Shown: positions 1 to 5,794, counted from the first letter of the stretch. The stretch is 8,628 nt of DNA from Deltaproteobacteria bacterium (GCA_029261905.1 JAJDAM010000234.1:1-8628), one strand, 5' to 3'. Notes: generated by a model from the sequence alone, not told the origin. Made by a program: numbers and translations.

Positions 1-377
1 GCGACCGACAACGAACCGCAGCCCGGCCGCTGCTCGGGAAGCCCCGCCCCCAGGTCGGATTGCCCCGAAAGCTCTTCCCACTCGCCGCGATGCCATCCGA
101 TCACGCGCCCGGTCTCGACGCCATCGGTCACTTTGACGAGCGTCGGAACGACCTCGACTTCGTGATGCCACGAAACGTGAAGCGAGCTGTCGTCTTCGGC
201 ACCGAGGCCCTCGGGAAAATGCGGATCGTCCTGGCAGTAGATCGTCAGCCGACCCGACGCTGCGAGTTCTTCGAGAACGGGTGCCACCGTTTCACAGGTC
301 GGACACTCCTTCTTGACGAACGCAACGAGGCCGGAGGGAAGCGCGGGGCGGGCGATGGGGTCGGCAAGCGGGTCCAT
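1..377 (-). CDS. Thioredoxin-like (CPTC) protein, C-terminus beyond the left edge
   Basis: The minus strand reads openly from an ATG at 377 to the window edge, giving 125 complete codons. Residues about 13-80 look like a thioredoxin fold: a hydrophobic strand (LVAFVKK), then the redox motif C25-P-T-C28 at the start of a helix (ETVAPVLEEL), and a VPT motif with the expected cis-proline at P78. A polar insert (residues about 50-72) separates the two motifs, so it is not a classic thioredoxin. No signal peptide is visible, so a cytoplasmic thiol-disulfide or peroxidase-type role is likely; the actual substrate is unknown. A further Cys (C120, in RPGCGS) lies near the edge. The start has only a weak GGGG upstream. 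The gene follows the zinc dehydrogenase after 78 bp in the same direction and may be cotranscribed with it. The family is fairly sure from the CxxC and cis-Pro pair; the specific role is not. Confidence 0.72.
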   Translation of the reverse strand, partial: MDPLADPIARPALPSGLVAFVKKECPTCETVAPVLEELAASGRLTIYCQDDPHFPEGLGAEDDSSLHVSWHHEVEVVPTLVKVTDGVETGRVIGWHRGEWEELSGQSDLGAGLPEQRPGCGSLSV

Positions 378-411
378 GGCCCCGACGATAGCGCGATCCC
401 GCGCTGTGCCG

Positions 412-434
412 CGAATCGCAGCCCCGCCGATTCG
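412..434 (-). repeat. Inverted repeat between dehydrogenase and thioredoxin-like genes
   Basis: CGAATCG (412-418) and CGATTCG (428-434) form a perfect 7-bp stem around a 9-base loop. It lies in the 78-bp gap between the dehydrogenase stop (456) and the thioredoxin-like start (377). There is no T-run after it on the minus strand, so an intrinsic terminator is not indicated. It could be an RNA processing or attenuation hairpin that sets relative expression of the two genes, or chance in GC-rich DNA. Confidence 0.3.
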
Positions 435-455
435 ATCCCGCTTTCGCCGCCCGGA

Positions 456-1493
456 TCAGCTGCTGCGTGGGTCGACCAACACCTTCACGTTGCCGCCACC
501 GGACAACAGATCTTTGAAAGCGGCGTCCAGACCATCGAGCCCGACCGTGTCGGTGTGCAGCGGAACCACGCGCAGGCGCCCATCCGCGATCAGTTGCATC
601 GCGTAGTCGAATTCGTCGTGGAGATACCCGAGCGAGGCCACCATCGAGACCTCTCGCGCGAGCCACGTCATCGGAGAAATCTCCGCCGGCACACTCGCAA
701 GCCCCACCAATGCGACCGTCCCCCCGCGTCGCACCAGGTTGGCGGCCTGGTCGATCGTGCTCGGGATTCCGGCGCACTCGAATACGAGGTCGGGACCGGC
801 CAAACCGCAATGCTTCGCGAGCTGCTCGTTGAAATCCGCGGCGGTCGGATCGAGCACCAAGCTGGCGCCCAACTCGCCCGCAAGATGCGCACGGTGCGGA
901 TCCGGTTCGACGACGACTGCGGTCCCCGCGCCGGCCGCGCGCGCGCACTGCAACACGAGCAAGCCGATCGGGCCGGCGCCCAGCACGACGACGGCGTCGC
1001 CCAGTCGCAACGGGGTCCTGCGCAGTGCGTGCACCGCAACGGTGGCGGGCTCGAGTAGCGCCGCCTCTTCGTCACTCAAGTCTTTGTGAATCGGATAGAG
1101 GCGTGTCGCATCGATCGCGATCGCAGATGCGAAGCCACCGTGCGGCGGCGCGAGCGGGCCGATGCCCAACATCCCCAACAGCACGCCCATACAGTGCCGC
1201 GCGTCACCCGATCGGCATTCGTTGCATTGGCCGCAGGCGGCGGCCACACCGATCCCGACCCGGTCGCCCTCTTTGATCCCCGCGACGCCGGCGCCGACCT
1301 CGGACACCGTACCCGCCCATTCGTGGCCACAAATCGCCGGGTTGTACGGAGCGCCCGTGTGGTAGGGGTGCAGATCGGTCCCGCAGATCCCGCAGTACGA
1401 AATCTGCACCACCGCGGTACCGGGTCCCGCTGTCGGATCCGGAAACTCGCGAAGCTCGATCTTTTCCTTGCCAACTACCAGGCCTGCCCGCAC
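456..1493 (-). CDS. Zinc-dependent MDR alcohol/polyol dehydrogenase (threonine/butanediol dehydrogenase-like)
   Basis: A 345-residue medium-chain dehydrogenase/reductase that would oxidise a secondary alcohol or polyol (or reduce the ketone) with NAD(P). The N-terminal GroES-like domain has the catalytic zinc ligands C37 (in CGICGTDLH), H57-E58 (CGHEW) and E148. All four structural-zinc cysteines are present (C87, C90, C93, C101). The Rossmann domain starts at G172-A-G-P-I-G177. An acidic residue (E196) ends the second strand, which usually means NAD is preferred over NADP. The length is normal for the family. The start is GTG, chosen because GAGGAG lies 7 bases upstream and the family N-terminus begins there. 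It is divergent from the P450 and upstream of a thioredoxin-like gene. It could act in the same pathway as the P450, oxidising a hydroxylated product, but that is inference. The substrate cannot be read from sequence; the superfamily call is secure. Confidence 0.93.
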   Translation of the reverse strand: MRAGLVVGKEKIELREFPDPTAGPGTAVVQISYCGICGTDLHPYHTGAPYNPAICGHEWAGTVSEVGAGVAGIKEGDRVGIGVAAACGQCNECRSGDARHCMGVLLGMLGIGPLAPPHGGFASAIAIDATRLYPIHKDLSDEEAALLEPATVAVHALRRTPLRLGDAVVVLGAGPIGLLVLQCARAAGAGTAVVVEPDPHRAHLAGELGASLVLDPTAADFNEQLAKHCGLAGPDLVFECAGIPSTIDQAANLVRRGGTVALVGLASVPAEISPMTWLAREVSMVASLGYLHDEFDYAMQLIADGRLRVVPLHTDTVGLDGLDAAFKDLLSGGGNVKVLVDPRSS

Positions 1494-1500
1494 GGCTCGA

Positions 1501-1506
1501 CTCCTC
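1501..1506 (-). promoter_or_regulatory. Ribosome binding site that fixes the GTG start of the dehydrogenase
   Basis: On the minus strand GAGGAG (inside AGAAGAGGAG) lies 7 bases before the GTG at 1493. This strong Shine-Dalgarno match supports the non-ATG start. Confidence 0.75.
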
Positions 1507-1510
1507 TTCT

Positions 1511-1524
1511 ATCGCGATCGCGAT
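1511..1524. repeat. 14-bp perfect palindrome in the dehydrogenase leader
   Basis: ATCGCGATCGCGAT equals its own reverse complement. It sits 17 bases upstream of the dehydrogenase GTG and just upstream of its ribosome binding site, where a bound protein or an RNA fold could block expression. It contains GCGATCGC, an octamer that also occurs inside two genes of this window (1117-1124 and 7795-7802), so part of it may reflect genome-wide word bias. Confidence 0.45.
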
Positions 1525-1592
1525 TGATTGTCGCATTTCATTGATTCGATTCTGGCTGCAACTCGATCAGCGCACGATCCGCCCTGGATCTT

Positions 1593-1611
1593 ATCGGCTC
1601 CAGATCGGCTC
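1593..1611. repeat. Tandem direct repeat ATCGGCTC, 11 bp apart
   Basis: ATCGGCTC occurs at 1593-1600 and again at 1604-1611, a repeat distance of 11 bp, close to one helical turn. The second copy overlaps the left half of the 16-bp palindrome at 1605-1620. Three half-site-like copies (two direct, one inverted) on one DNA face resemble an operator array. Confidence 0.45.
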
Positions 1612-1620
1612 GCGAGCCGA
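1605..1620. promoter_or_regulatory. 16-bp perfect palindrome, candidate operator
   Basis: TCGGCTCGCGAGCCGA is an exact 16-bp palindrome lying 112 bp upstream of the dehydrogenase start and 206 bp upstream of the P450 start. Uninterrupted palindromes of this size in a divergent intergenic region are typical of binding sites for dimeric repressors such as the TetR family. The assignment to a regulator type is inference. Confidence 0.45.
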
Positions 1621-1812
1621 ACCACGACCGCGATGGGCAACGGTACCTATGGCCCGATCGCTCGTCGAACGAAACTTGTGTCCAATCCAGTCAGGCGCGT
1701 GCCCGGCTCGCCCATTCGCGCCAACGCGCGAGCGCGATTTCACGTACCCTATTTGCGGTCCTCGGTTTCAGTGCGAATCGCAGACCTCGCGACATCCCCC
1801 GCCGCCTATCCG

Positions 1813-1819
1813 AAGGGAG
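1813..1819 (+). promoter_or_regulatory. Ribosome binding site that fixes the GTG start of the P450
   Basis: AAGGGAG ends 6 bases before GTG at 1826. The frame stays open upstream, so this site and the point where P450 similarity begins decide the start. Confidence 0.65.
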
Positions 1820-1825
1820 TCCCCC

Positions 1826-3115
1826 GTGTCCGATCGTGCCGAACGAGCGCAGCCCGAATTCGACCTGGCCAGCTACAACCCATTCGACCCGGCGAACCTG
1901 CAGGATCCGTTCCCCGCCTACCAGGCGCTGCGGGAAAACGCGCCCGTCTTTCGACACGAGCTGACCGGGATGTTCTTCATTTCCCGGCACCCGACCGTCA
2001 AGCGCGTGCTCGGCGACACGGACACCTTTTCCTCCCGGATGTCCAACGTCTCTGCGAGTGCAGGCTCGAAGAACATGGACCCCGCGATTGCAGCCGAATT
2101 CAAAGAAGTCAGTCAGAAGCTCGCTCCGCCGAGTGACACCATGCTCACGGCCGACCCTCCCCAGCAGACCCGCTACCGGAAAGCGATGGGGCGGGCCTTC
2201 ACACAGCGCGTACCGACATTCGAAAGCGCGATCCGCGAAATCGCGATCGACCTGGTCGATTCGTGGGGCGCAGATGGCCGTATCGATTTCATGAACACCT
2301 TCGCAGTGCCTTTCCCGGTCCGGACGATCGCGCAGATGCTGGCCATGAAATCGGGATTGGAAGCGGATATCAAACGCTGGTCGGACGATTCGGTCGCCGG
2401 CCTCGGGACCCAGATCGACGATGCGCGTCGACTCGAAGCGGCGCGCGGGGTACTCGAACTGCAGACGTACTGGACCAACGAAGTCGAGTCACGCCGGAAG
2501 GAACCCCGTGACGATTTCATCACCGATCTCGCCCAAGCGCAGTTCGATGATCCCGAAAGCGGCAAGCGGCCGCTGACGACCTCGGAGGCGATCTCGATCC
2601 TCCAGCAGCTCATGGTCGCCGGCAACGAGACCACCACGAAGCTGCTGAATGAAATCCTCAAGCTGCTCGCACAACACCCAGAGCAGTGGGAACGGCTGCG
2701 CGCAAACCCGCAACGCGTCGAGGCGGTCGTCGAGGAAGGATTGCGCCTGTCGACCCCGAACCAGGGACTGTTTCGACAGGTGCGCCAGGACGTGGAACTC
2801 GATGGCGTGTCGATCCCGAAGGGATCCACCGTGTGGGTCATGTTCGCTAGCGCGAATCGGGATGAAGACGTGTTTCCGGATGCCGCGCGGTTCGACCCCG
2901 ACCGCCCGAACCTGCGCGAGCACCTCGCGTTCGGCAGTGGAGCTCACTTCTGCATCGGGGCTCCGCTCGCACGTCTGGAAACCAAGATTGCACTCCTCGA
3001 AATCGCCAAGCGTGTGCGCAAGATCGAGATCGCAGCTGGCACGACATTGAACTACGAGCCGAGCTTCATTCTGCGCGGACTCGCCGCACTCGAACTCCAA
3101 ATCGAGCGCGCCTGA
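1826..3115 (+). CDS. Cytochrome P450 (bacterial soluble class)
   Basis: A 429-residue heme monooxygenase, typical in length for soluble bacterial P450s that take electrons from a separate ferredoxin and reductase. Neither partner is encoded in this window. All signature motifs are present: the I-helix oxygen-activation motif A265-G-N-E-T-T270, the K-helix ExxR at E304-R307 (EEGLRL), the meander region (FDPDRPN), and the heme loop FGSGAHFCIG with the axial cysteine at C376. The I-helix acid/alcohol pair is E268-T269, so normal oxygen activation is expected. There is no membrane anchor. The start is GTG at 1826, 6 bases after AAGGGAG; the longer open frame from 1541 was rejected. The substrate is unknown. 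The sequence resembles the broad group of P450s acting on steroids, terpenes or fatty acids, but I cannot assign a CYP family. It is divergent from a dehydrogenase that could act on its product. Confidence 0.95.
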   Translation: MSDRAERAQPEFDLASYNPFDPANLQDPFPAYQALRENAPVFRHELTGMFFISRHPTVKRVLGDTDTFSSRMSNVSASAGSKNMDPAIAAEFKEVSQKLAPPSDTMLTADPPQQTRYRKAMGRAFTQRVPTFESAIREIAIDLVDSWGADGRIDFMNTFAVPFPVRTIAQMLAMKSGLEADIKRWSDDSVAGLGTQIDDARRLEAARGVLELQTYWTNEVESRRKEPRDDFITDLAQAQFDDPESGKRPLTTSEAISILQQLMVAGNETTTKLLNEILKLLAQHPEQWERLRANPQRVEAVVEEGLRLSTPNQGLFRQVRQDVELDGVSIPKGSTVWVMFASANRDEDVFPDAARFDPDRPNLREHLAFGSGAHFCIGAPLARLETKIALLEIAKRVRKIEIAAGTTLNYEPSFILRGLAALELQIERA

Positions 3116-3146
3116 ACCGCGATCGTCTGCCGAGTCGCGATCACTT

Positions 3147-3164
3147 CGCTGCAGGTGCGCAGCG
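3147..3164. terminator. Small hairpin between convergent P450 and Ddn-like genes
   Basis: CGCTGC (3147-3152) and GCAGCG (3159-3164) form a 6-bp stem with a 6-base loop in the 55-bp gap between two converging genes. There is no T-run on either side, so it may be a weak bidirectional terminator or simply chance. Confidence 0.25.
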
Positions 3165-3170
3165 GGTGGG

Positions 3171-3635
3171 TCACGCCGACGGCTGATCGAGCAATACGCG
3201 AACGATTGCGATCTCCTGGCGCAGGGTCGCGGTCTGTTCGTCCGTCAAGCCGACGCGTTTGTCGAAATCGACGTGAAAGACCCGGCCCAACCTCGGCATG
3301 CGTTGCAGGGTCGCCTCGGCGCACGCGCGAAATTCGCCGGATTCCGGCTTCACGACTTCCGCTGTGGCGGCCAGCAGACGGCCGCGCAGATGCACTTCCA
3401 GTCGCGCGGGTTCGAGGTAATTGCGGAACCACTGCTTGGTCCGCGCCTCGGAGACCATCACGGTCACCGTATCGCCGAGGCGTTGATACCCGACGGGAAT
3501 CGCGTAGCGACGGCCGGACTTACGCCCGGTCACGTTCAGCAGCATCAATCCCGGGCTCAGCAGCCAGTGAACTGGAGAACGCAGGATCCACCCGATCAGA
3601 GGGTTCAGGCGGCTCATGACGGAATCGACTGACAA
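3171..3635 (-). CDS. Nitroreductase/quinone reductase family protein (Ddn-like, F420-type split beta-barrel)
   Basis: A 154-residue protein with the pattern of the deazaflavin (F420)-dependent nitroreductase family named after mycobacterial Ddn. It has an N-terminal helix with hydrophobic residues (GWILRSPVHWLLSPGL), then the barrel motif T36-G-R-K-S-G41, P47-V-G-Y, a strand rich in valine (TVTVMVSEAR) and the W69-F-R-N72 motif before a LEVHLRGR strand. Family members use F420H2, or bind other flavins or heme, to reduce quinones, nitroaromatics or unsaturated ketones; the cofactor here is not proven. The start is TTG at 3635, which has GAGGG 6 bases upstream; an ATG at 3617 (residue 7) has no ribosome binding site. 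The gene converges on the P450 and diverges from the lipoprotein gene. The family call is good, the reaction open. Confidence 0.82.
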   Translation of the reverse strand: MSVDSVMSRLNPLIGWILRSPVHWLLSPGLMLLNVTGRKSGRRYAIPVGYQRLGDTVTVMVSEARTKQWFRNYLEPARLEVHLRGRLLAATAEVVKPESGEFRACAEATLQRMPRLGRVFHVDFDKRVGLTDEQTATLRQEIAIVRVLLDQPSA

Positions 3636-3751
3636 GTCCGGCCCTCACGTCGCAACTTGCGCACGATAGCAGTCGCCGTCGGGCACACGTTGGGTTCTCA
3701 TGCGATACTTCGAGCATCCGCTTCGCAGGCGACCACTCGAGGCTATCGCGG
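3636..3751. promoter_or_regulatory. Divergent intergenic region between Ddn-like gene and lipoprotein gene
   Basis: These 116 bp must hold promoters for both outward-facing genes. On the plus strand TGCGATACT (3701-3709) resembles an extended -10 element about 42 bp before the lipoprotein ATG. On the minus strand TGCTATCGT (3663-3671) is a similar candidate about 28 bp before the Ddn-like start. Neither has a clear -35 box, so these are weak suggestions. Confidence 0.3.
3642..3646 (-). promoter_or_regulatory. Ribosome binding site favouring the TTG start of the Ddn-like gene
   Basis: On the minus strand GAGGG lies 6 bases before TTG at 3635. The alternative ATG at 3617 has no purine-rich sequence at the right distance, so the TTG start is preferred. 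Confidence 0.55.
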
Positions 3752-4687
3752 ATGCCGCAGCCCGAAACCCAGAGTCCCAACAAGAATCCCGCGCGAGACT
3801 ACCGGCAATCGCTTGCCGCGCTCGCGTGTGTGGCCGCGCTGGCGGTCGGGGCCGTGGGTTGTCGAACCGCGGCGATGATCCAGCCCGATGCGCTCAGCTA
3901 CCCGAGAGCAGCGGAATCCGGCCAGGCGGTCGAGGCGGCGATCATCCGCGGCGCCCGACGAGCCGGCTGGAAGGCCGAAGCGGTGGATCCGGGCGCCAGC
4001 ACGATCCAGCTGCGGTTCATGGTCCAACCGGACGTCTTTGCAATCGTGCAGGTCGACTACGCGGGTGGTCGCGTTTCGTTTCGATATGTCGACAGCAACC
4101 GATTCAAGTGCGATCCGGCACCGGATGGATGCAAGACGATTCACAAGAGCTACAACGCTCGGCTGTTGCAACTGCGCGAGCGGATCAGCGAGGCACTGTC
4201 CGAGCCTGGCACGCAACCGCTCGATGTGCCGCGTGCGCTCTCGATCGTTCGCCAGCTCATCGAAGAACAACCCAGAAGAAGCGCGTACACCGGGGTCGAT
4301 CTGACAGAAGAGCGGATCAGTGCGGTTCGCGAAGTTCTGGAGCCCGTGTACCAAACCGGTCCCTATTTCGACAATTGGGGATTCTATCCGTACTACGGCT
4401 ACTACCCGTACCGCGGCTTCTACCCCGGTTGGAGTTTCGGCTCCAACACGGCGTACGTTTCGGCTCCGTATGCGGATGTCGTCTACTTCAACAATATCGG
4501 TCGAATCGAGCTGCTCGCCGACGATGAGTGGCAGATCATCCGAATCTGGGATCGTTTCGGAGGGCTTCGAATTCGGCTCTACACCCTCGACGAGTGGCTC
4601 GCGAAGCGTTTCGTCGACGCGGTCGGAGCCCTCGAGCAAGCGCGGCTCGAAGCTGACAGCGACTCGGCGGGACCCGAACCGCAATAG
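3752..4687 (+). CDS. Putative lipoprotein with aromatic-rich segment
   Basis: A 311-residue protein predicted to be exported and lipid-anchored. The N-terminus has arginines (R15, R18), a hydrophobic core (SLAALACVAALAVG) and a lipobox-like A34-V-G-C37. Alanine at -3 is a weaker match than the usual leucine. The first domain (about 50-155) alternates strands and helices: AAIIRGARRAGWKAE, then valine-rich strands, a C-D-P-A-P-D-G-C loop that could form a disulfide, and IHKSYNARLLQL. It recalls a family of small proteobacterial lipoproteins with a GW...IHxxYN pattern, recognised from memory only. A spacer rich in Tyr, Phe, Trp and Gly follows (about 206-236), then a compact C-terminal domain (ELLADDEWQIIRIWDRFGGLR). 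The start ATG has GAGG 9 bases upstream. The opposite strand is also open (3743-4699) but lacks any domain pattern. The function is unknown. Confidence 0.8.
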   Translation: MPQPETQSPNKNPARDYRQSLAALACVAALAVGAVGCRTAAMIQPDALSYPRAAESGQAVEAAIIRGARRAGWKAEAVDPGASTIQLRFMVQPDVFAIVQVDYAGGRVSFRYVDSNRFKCDPAPDGCKTIHKSYNARLLQLRERISEALSEPGTQPLDVPRALSIVRQLIEEQPRRSAYTGVDLTEERISAVREVLEPVYQTGPYFDNWGFYPYYGYYPYRGFYPGWSFGSNTAYVSAPYADVVYFNNIGRIELLADDEWQIIRIWDRFGGLRIRLYTLDEWLAKRFVDAVGALEQARLEADSDSAGPEPQ

Positions 4688-4705
4688 GATCGACTTCAAT
4701 CCAAT

Positions 4706-5212
4706 TCACGGCGCCGCGCGCCGTTGCGCCCTTCGCCAGCGATAGGGAATCTGCCTCTGGCCCGCAGGCAAACTCCAAAGGCCCGCTCGTCGCGCGCGCG
4801 CCTCACGTTCGAGTTCGATCACCTCGAGAGATCCGCCGAAATGCGTGTAGGCCCACGCGTGCCCGCTCCGAACCAACTCTCGATTGATATGCGTACCATC
4901 GATGAACAGCTCGACGACCGACCGATCATACGAGTCGACATCGACGACCTCGACGTGCACGCTCTTGTTCAACACCCACTCGGACAGGACCCGACGCGCC
5001 GTTCGCCCGTACGGCTGATTCCATTCGGGTGCGTCGATTCGCGCGAGCCGGATCGAGATGTCACGTGGACCAACGCGCAACACCAGGCTGTCGCCGTCGA
5101 CCACTCGGATGATTCGACCGTCCCACGAATCGCCGCTGGCGGCCGCAAGCGAGCTCCAGACGCAGCACAGAAACCACGTCAGCCAGCCGAGCCGAATGCG
5201 GGCTAGCGACAG
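4706..5212 (-). CDS. Secreted thermonuclease-like protein (staphylococcal nuclease/SNase domain)
   Basis: An exported nuclease of the staphylococcal nuclease family, expected to cut DNA and RNA with calcium outside the cytoplasm. Counting from the CTG at 5212 (168 residues), an arginine-bearing N-terminus precedes a hydrophobic stretch (LTWFLCCVWSSL) and an A-A-A cleavage site near residue 25. The SNase domain runs from about 30 to 150. All key residues have counterparts: D39-G-D41 (D21 of the Staphylococcus enzyme), R55 (R35), D60 and E63 in IDAPE (D40, E43) and R97 in YDRS (R87). The start is unresolved. The frame has no ATG, GTG or TTG between a GTG at 5365, 163 bp inside the upstream gene, and a GTG at 5104, which would remove the signal peptide. 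CTG at 5212 or ATT at 5197, next to the upstream stop, would fit a coupled start. Family sure, start unsure. Confidence 0.85.
   Translation of the reverse strand: MSLARIRLGWLTWFLCCVWSSLAAASGDSWDGRIIRVVDGDSLVLRVGPRDISIRLARIDAPEWNQPYGRTARRVLSEWVLNKSVHVEVVDVDSYDRSVVELFIDGTHINRELVRSGHAWAYTHFGGSLEVIELEREARARRAGLWSLPAGQRQIPYRWRRAQRRAAP
4708..4724. terminator. GC-rich hairpin between convergent lipoprotein and nuclease genes
   Basis: ACGGCGC (4708-4714) and GCGCCGT (4718-4724) form a perfect 7-bp stem with a CGC loop. It begins 21 bases after the lipoprotein stop and covers the last codons of the converging nuclease gene. No T-run follows on either strand. Its place at the meeting point of two transcripts suggests a bidirectional stop or 3'-end stabiliser, unproven. 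Confidence 0.35.
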
Positions 5213-5676
5213 ATCGACAACGAAGCGCGTGACTCCCGCAACGACACGTCGTATTCCAACACGACTTCGAGTGTTTCCGAATCCAGTGCCATCTCGACCC
5301 GGCTGGCTCCGGGCGGCAGATGCTCCGCTACCAGGCTTTCCATCCGGTCCACGACGCGAGCCCACCAGCGGCTTCCGGCTTCTTCGTCACTTGGCACATC
5401 GACTCGGGGGTTGTCGCGGATGAAGCGAAGGCCGAATTCGGTCATTCGAATCATCCGATCAGGAACCGCGATCCGAGCCGACATGCGGCGCGTCAGCTCG
5501 TTCTGGCTCGCCGACACGATCGGCCCAGCGCCGCCAGAAGCGAATTGAGGCTGATCGTGTTGCTGACCAGAGTGCTCCGCCAAATCGAGTGAGGCACGCC
5601 GTGGCAACATCCGCGGAACAGGCTTGGGAGCCCGGCCGTGGTTGAACTCCGATTTGCCATCAGTGACATTCGACAT
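5203..5676 (-). CDS. Hypothetical protein of 157 residues
   Basis: I do not recognise this protein. The ATG at 5676 has an excellent ribosome binding site (GGGGAGG, 8 bases upstream), and third codon positions are strongly G/C, so it is very likely real. Residues 1-60 are Pro, Gln, Ser and Arg rich and probably disordered. From about 70 on it looks folded, with helices (RMIRMTEFGLRFI, WWARVVDRMESLVAEHL) followed by strands (VEMALDSETLEVVLEYDV), a helix-then-strand pattern. There is no signal peptide, membrane segment or cysteine cluster; the only Cys is next to the C-terminus. Its stop overlaps or abuts the start of the exported nuclease, so the two are probably cotranscribed and perhaps translationally coupled. 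No function can be assigned. Confidence 0.75.
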   Translation of the reverse strand: MSNVTDGKSEFNHGRAPKPVPRMLPRRASLDLAEHSGQQHDQPQFASGGAGPIVSASQNELTRRMSARIAVPDRMIRMTEFGLRFIRDNPRVDVPSDEEAGSRWWARVVDRMESLVAEHLPPGASRVEMALDSETLEVVLEYDVSLRESRASLSICR

Positions 5677-5733
5677 ACCGGTCGCCTCCCCGTTTCTCGC
5701 CTAGGAGAACCATCGGCGCGGGGTGTGACAGGT

Positions 5734-5766
5734 CCGGTCGCAACAGCGAAGTTTTCTTCAGACCGG
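5734..5766 (-). repeat. Nested inverted repeats in the leader of the hypothetical gene
   Basis: CCGGTC (5734-5739) pairs with GACCGG (5761-5766), and within them GAAG (5748-5751) pairs with CTTC (5756-5759) around a 4-base loop. The structure ends 57 bases before the ATG at 5676 and could fold in the 5' leader RNA. Stems are short, so a regulatory role is only possible. Confidence 0.25.
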
Positions 5767-5778
5767 TGGAAATCCCCT

Positions 5779-5794
5779 AAAAACGTCGATCGAC
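5779..5794 (-). terminator. Weak candidate terminator after the VOC-YCII gene
   Basis: Reading the minus strand downstream of the stop at 5835, the palindrome GTCGATCGAC (5785-5794) is followed by G and then five T. The stem is short (three pairs once a 4-base loop is allowed), so this is a poor intrinsic terminator, but it is the only T-run after a dyad in this 158-bp gap. Confidence 0.25.

Larger units (their letters stand above)
1494..1825. promoter_or_regulatory. Divergent control region between dehydrogenase and P450 (332 bp, no gene)
   Basis: Both flanking genes start outward from this stretch, so it must hold a promoter for each. The P450 reading frame happens to stay open back to 1541, but that part has no P450 similarity and lies before a good ribosome binding site, so I take it as non-coding. 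I find no convincing -35/-10 pair. It does hold two perfect palindromes (1511-1524 and 1605-1620) and a tandem 8-bp direct repeat (1593-1611), given as separate entries. These suggest control by a dimeric regulator acting on one or both genes. The regulator itself is not in the window. Confidence 0.6.

Noticed and set aside
60..1058. Long open frame on the plus strand (332 codons)
   Set aside because: It runs opposite the dehydrogenase and thioredoxin-like genes, which have clear motifs, and its product is rich in Arg, His and Ala without domain pattern. It is a high-GC shadow.
1541..1825. N-terminal extension of the P450 by 95 codons
   Set aside because: The frame is open, but the extension has no P450 similarity, contains the palindromes, and is followed by a good ribosome binding site right before GTG at 1826.
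3743..4699. Minus-strand open frame of 318 codons opposite the lipoprotein
   Set aside because: The plus-strand protein has a signal peptide, lipobox and strand/helix pattern; the minus-strand product has no recognisable feature.
5203..5365. Programmed -1 frameshift joining the hypothetical protein to the nuclease
   Set aside because: The nuclease frame is -1 relative to the upstream gene, but no slippery heptamer is seen before the stop, and the nuclease has its own signal peptide, which must be at an N-terminus.
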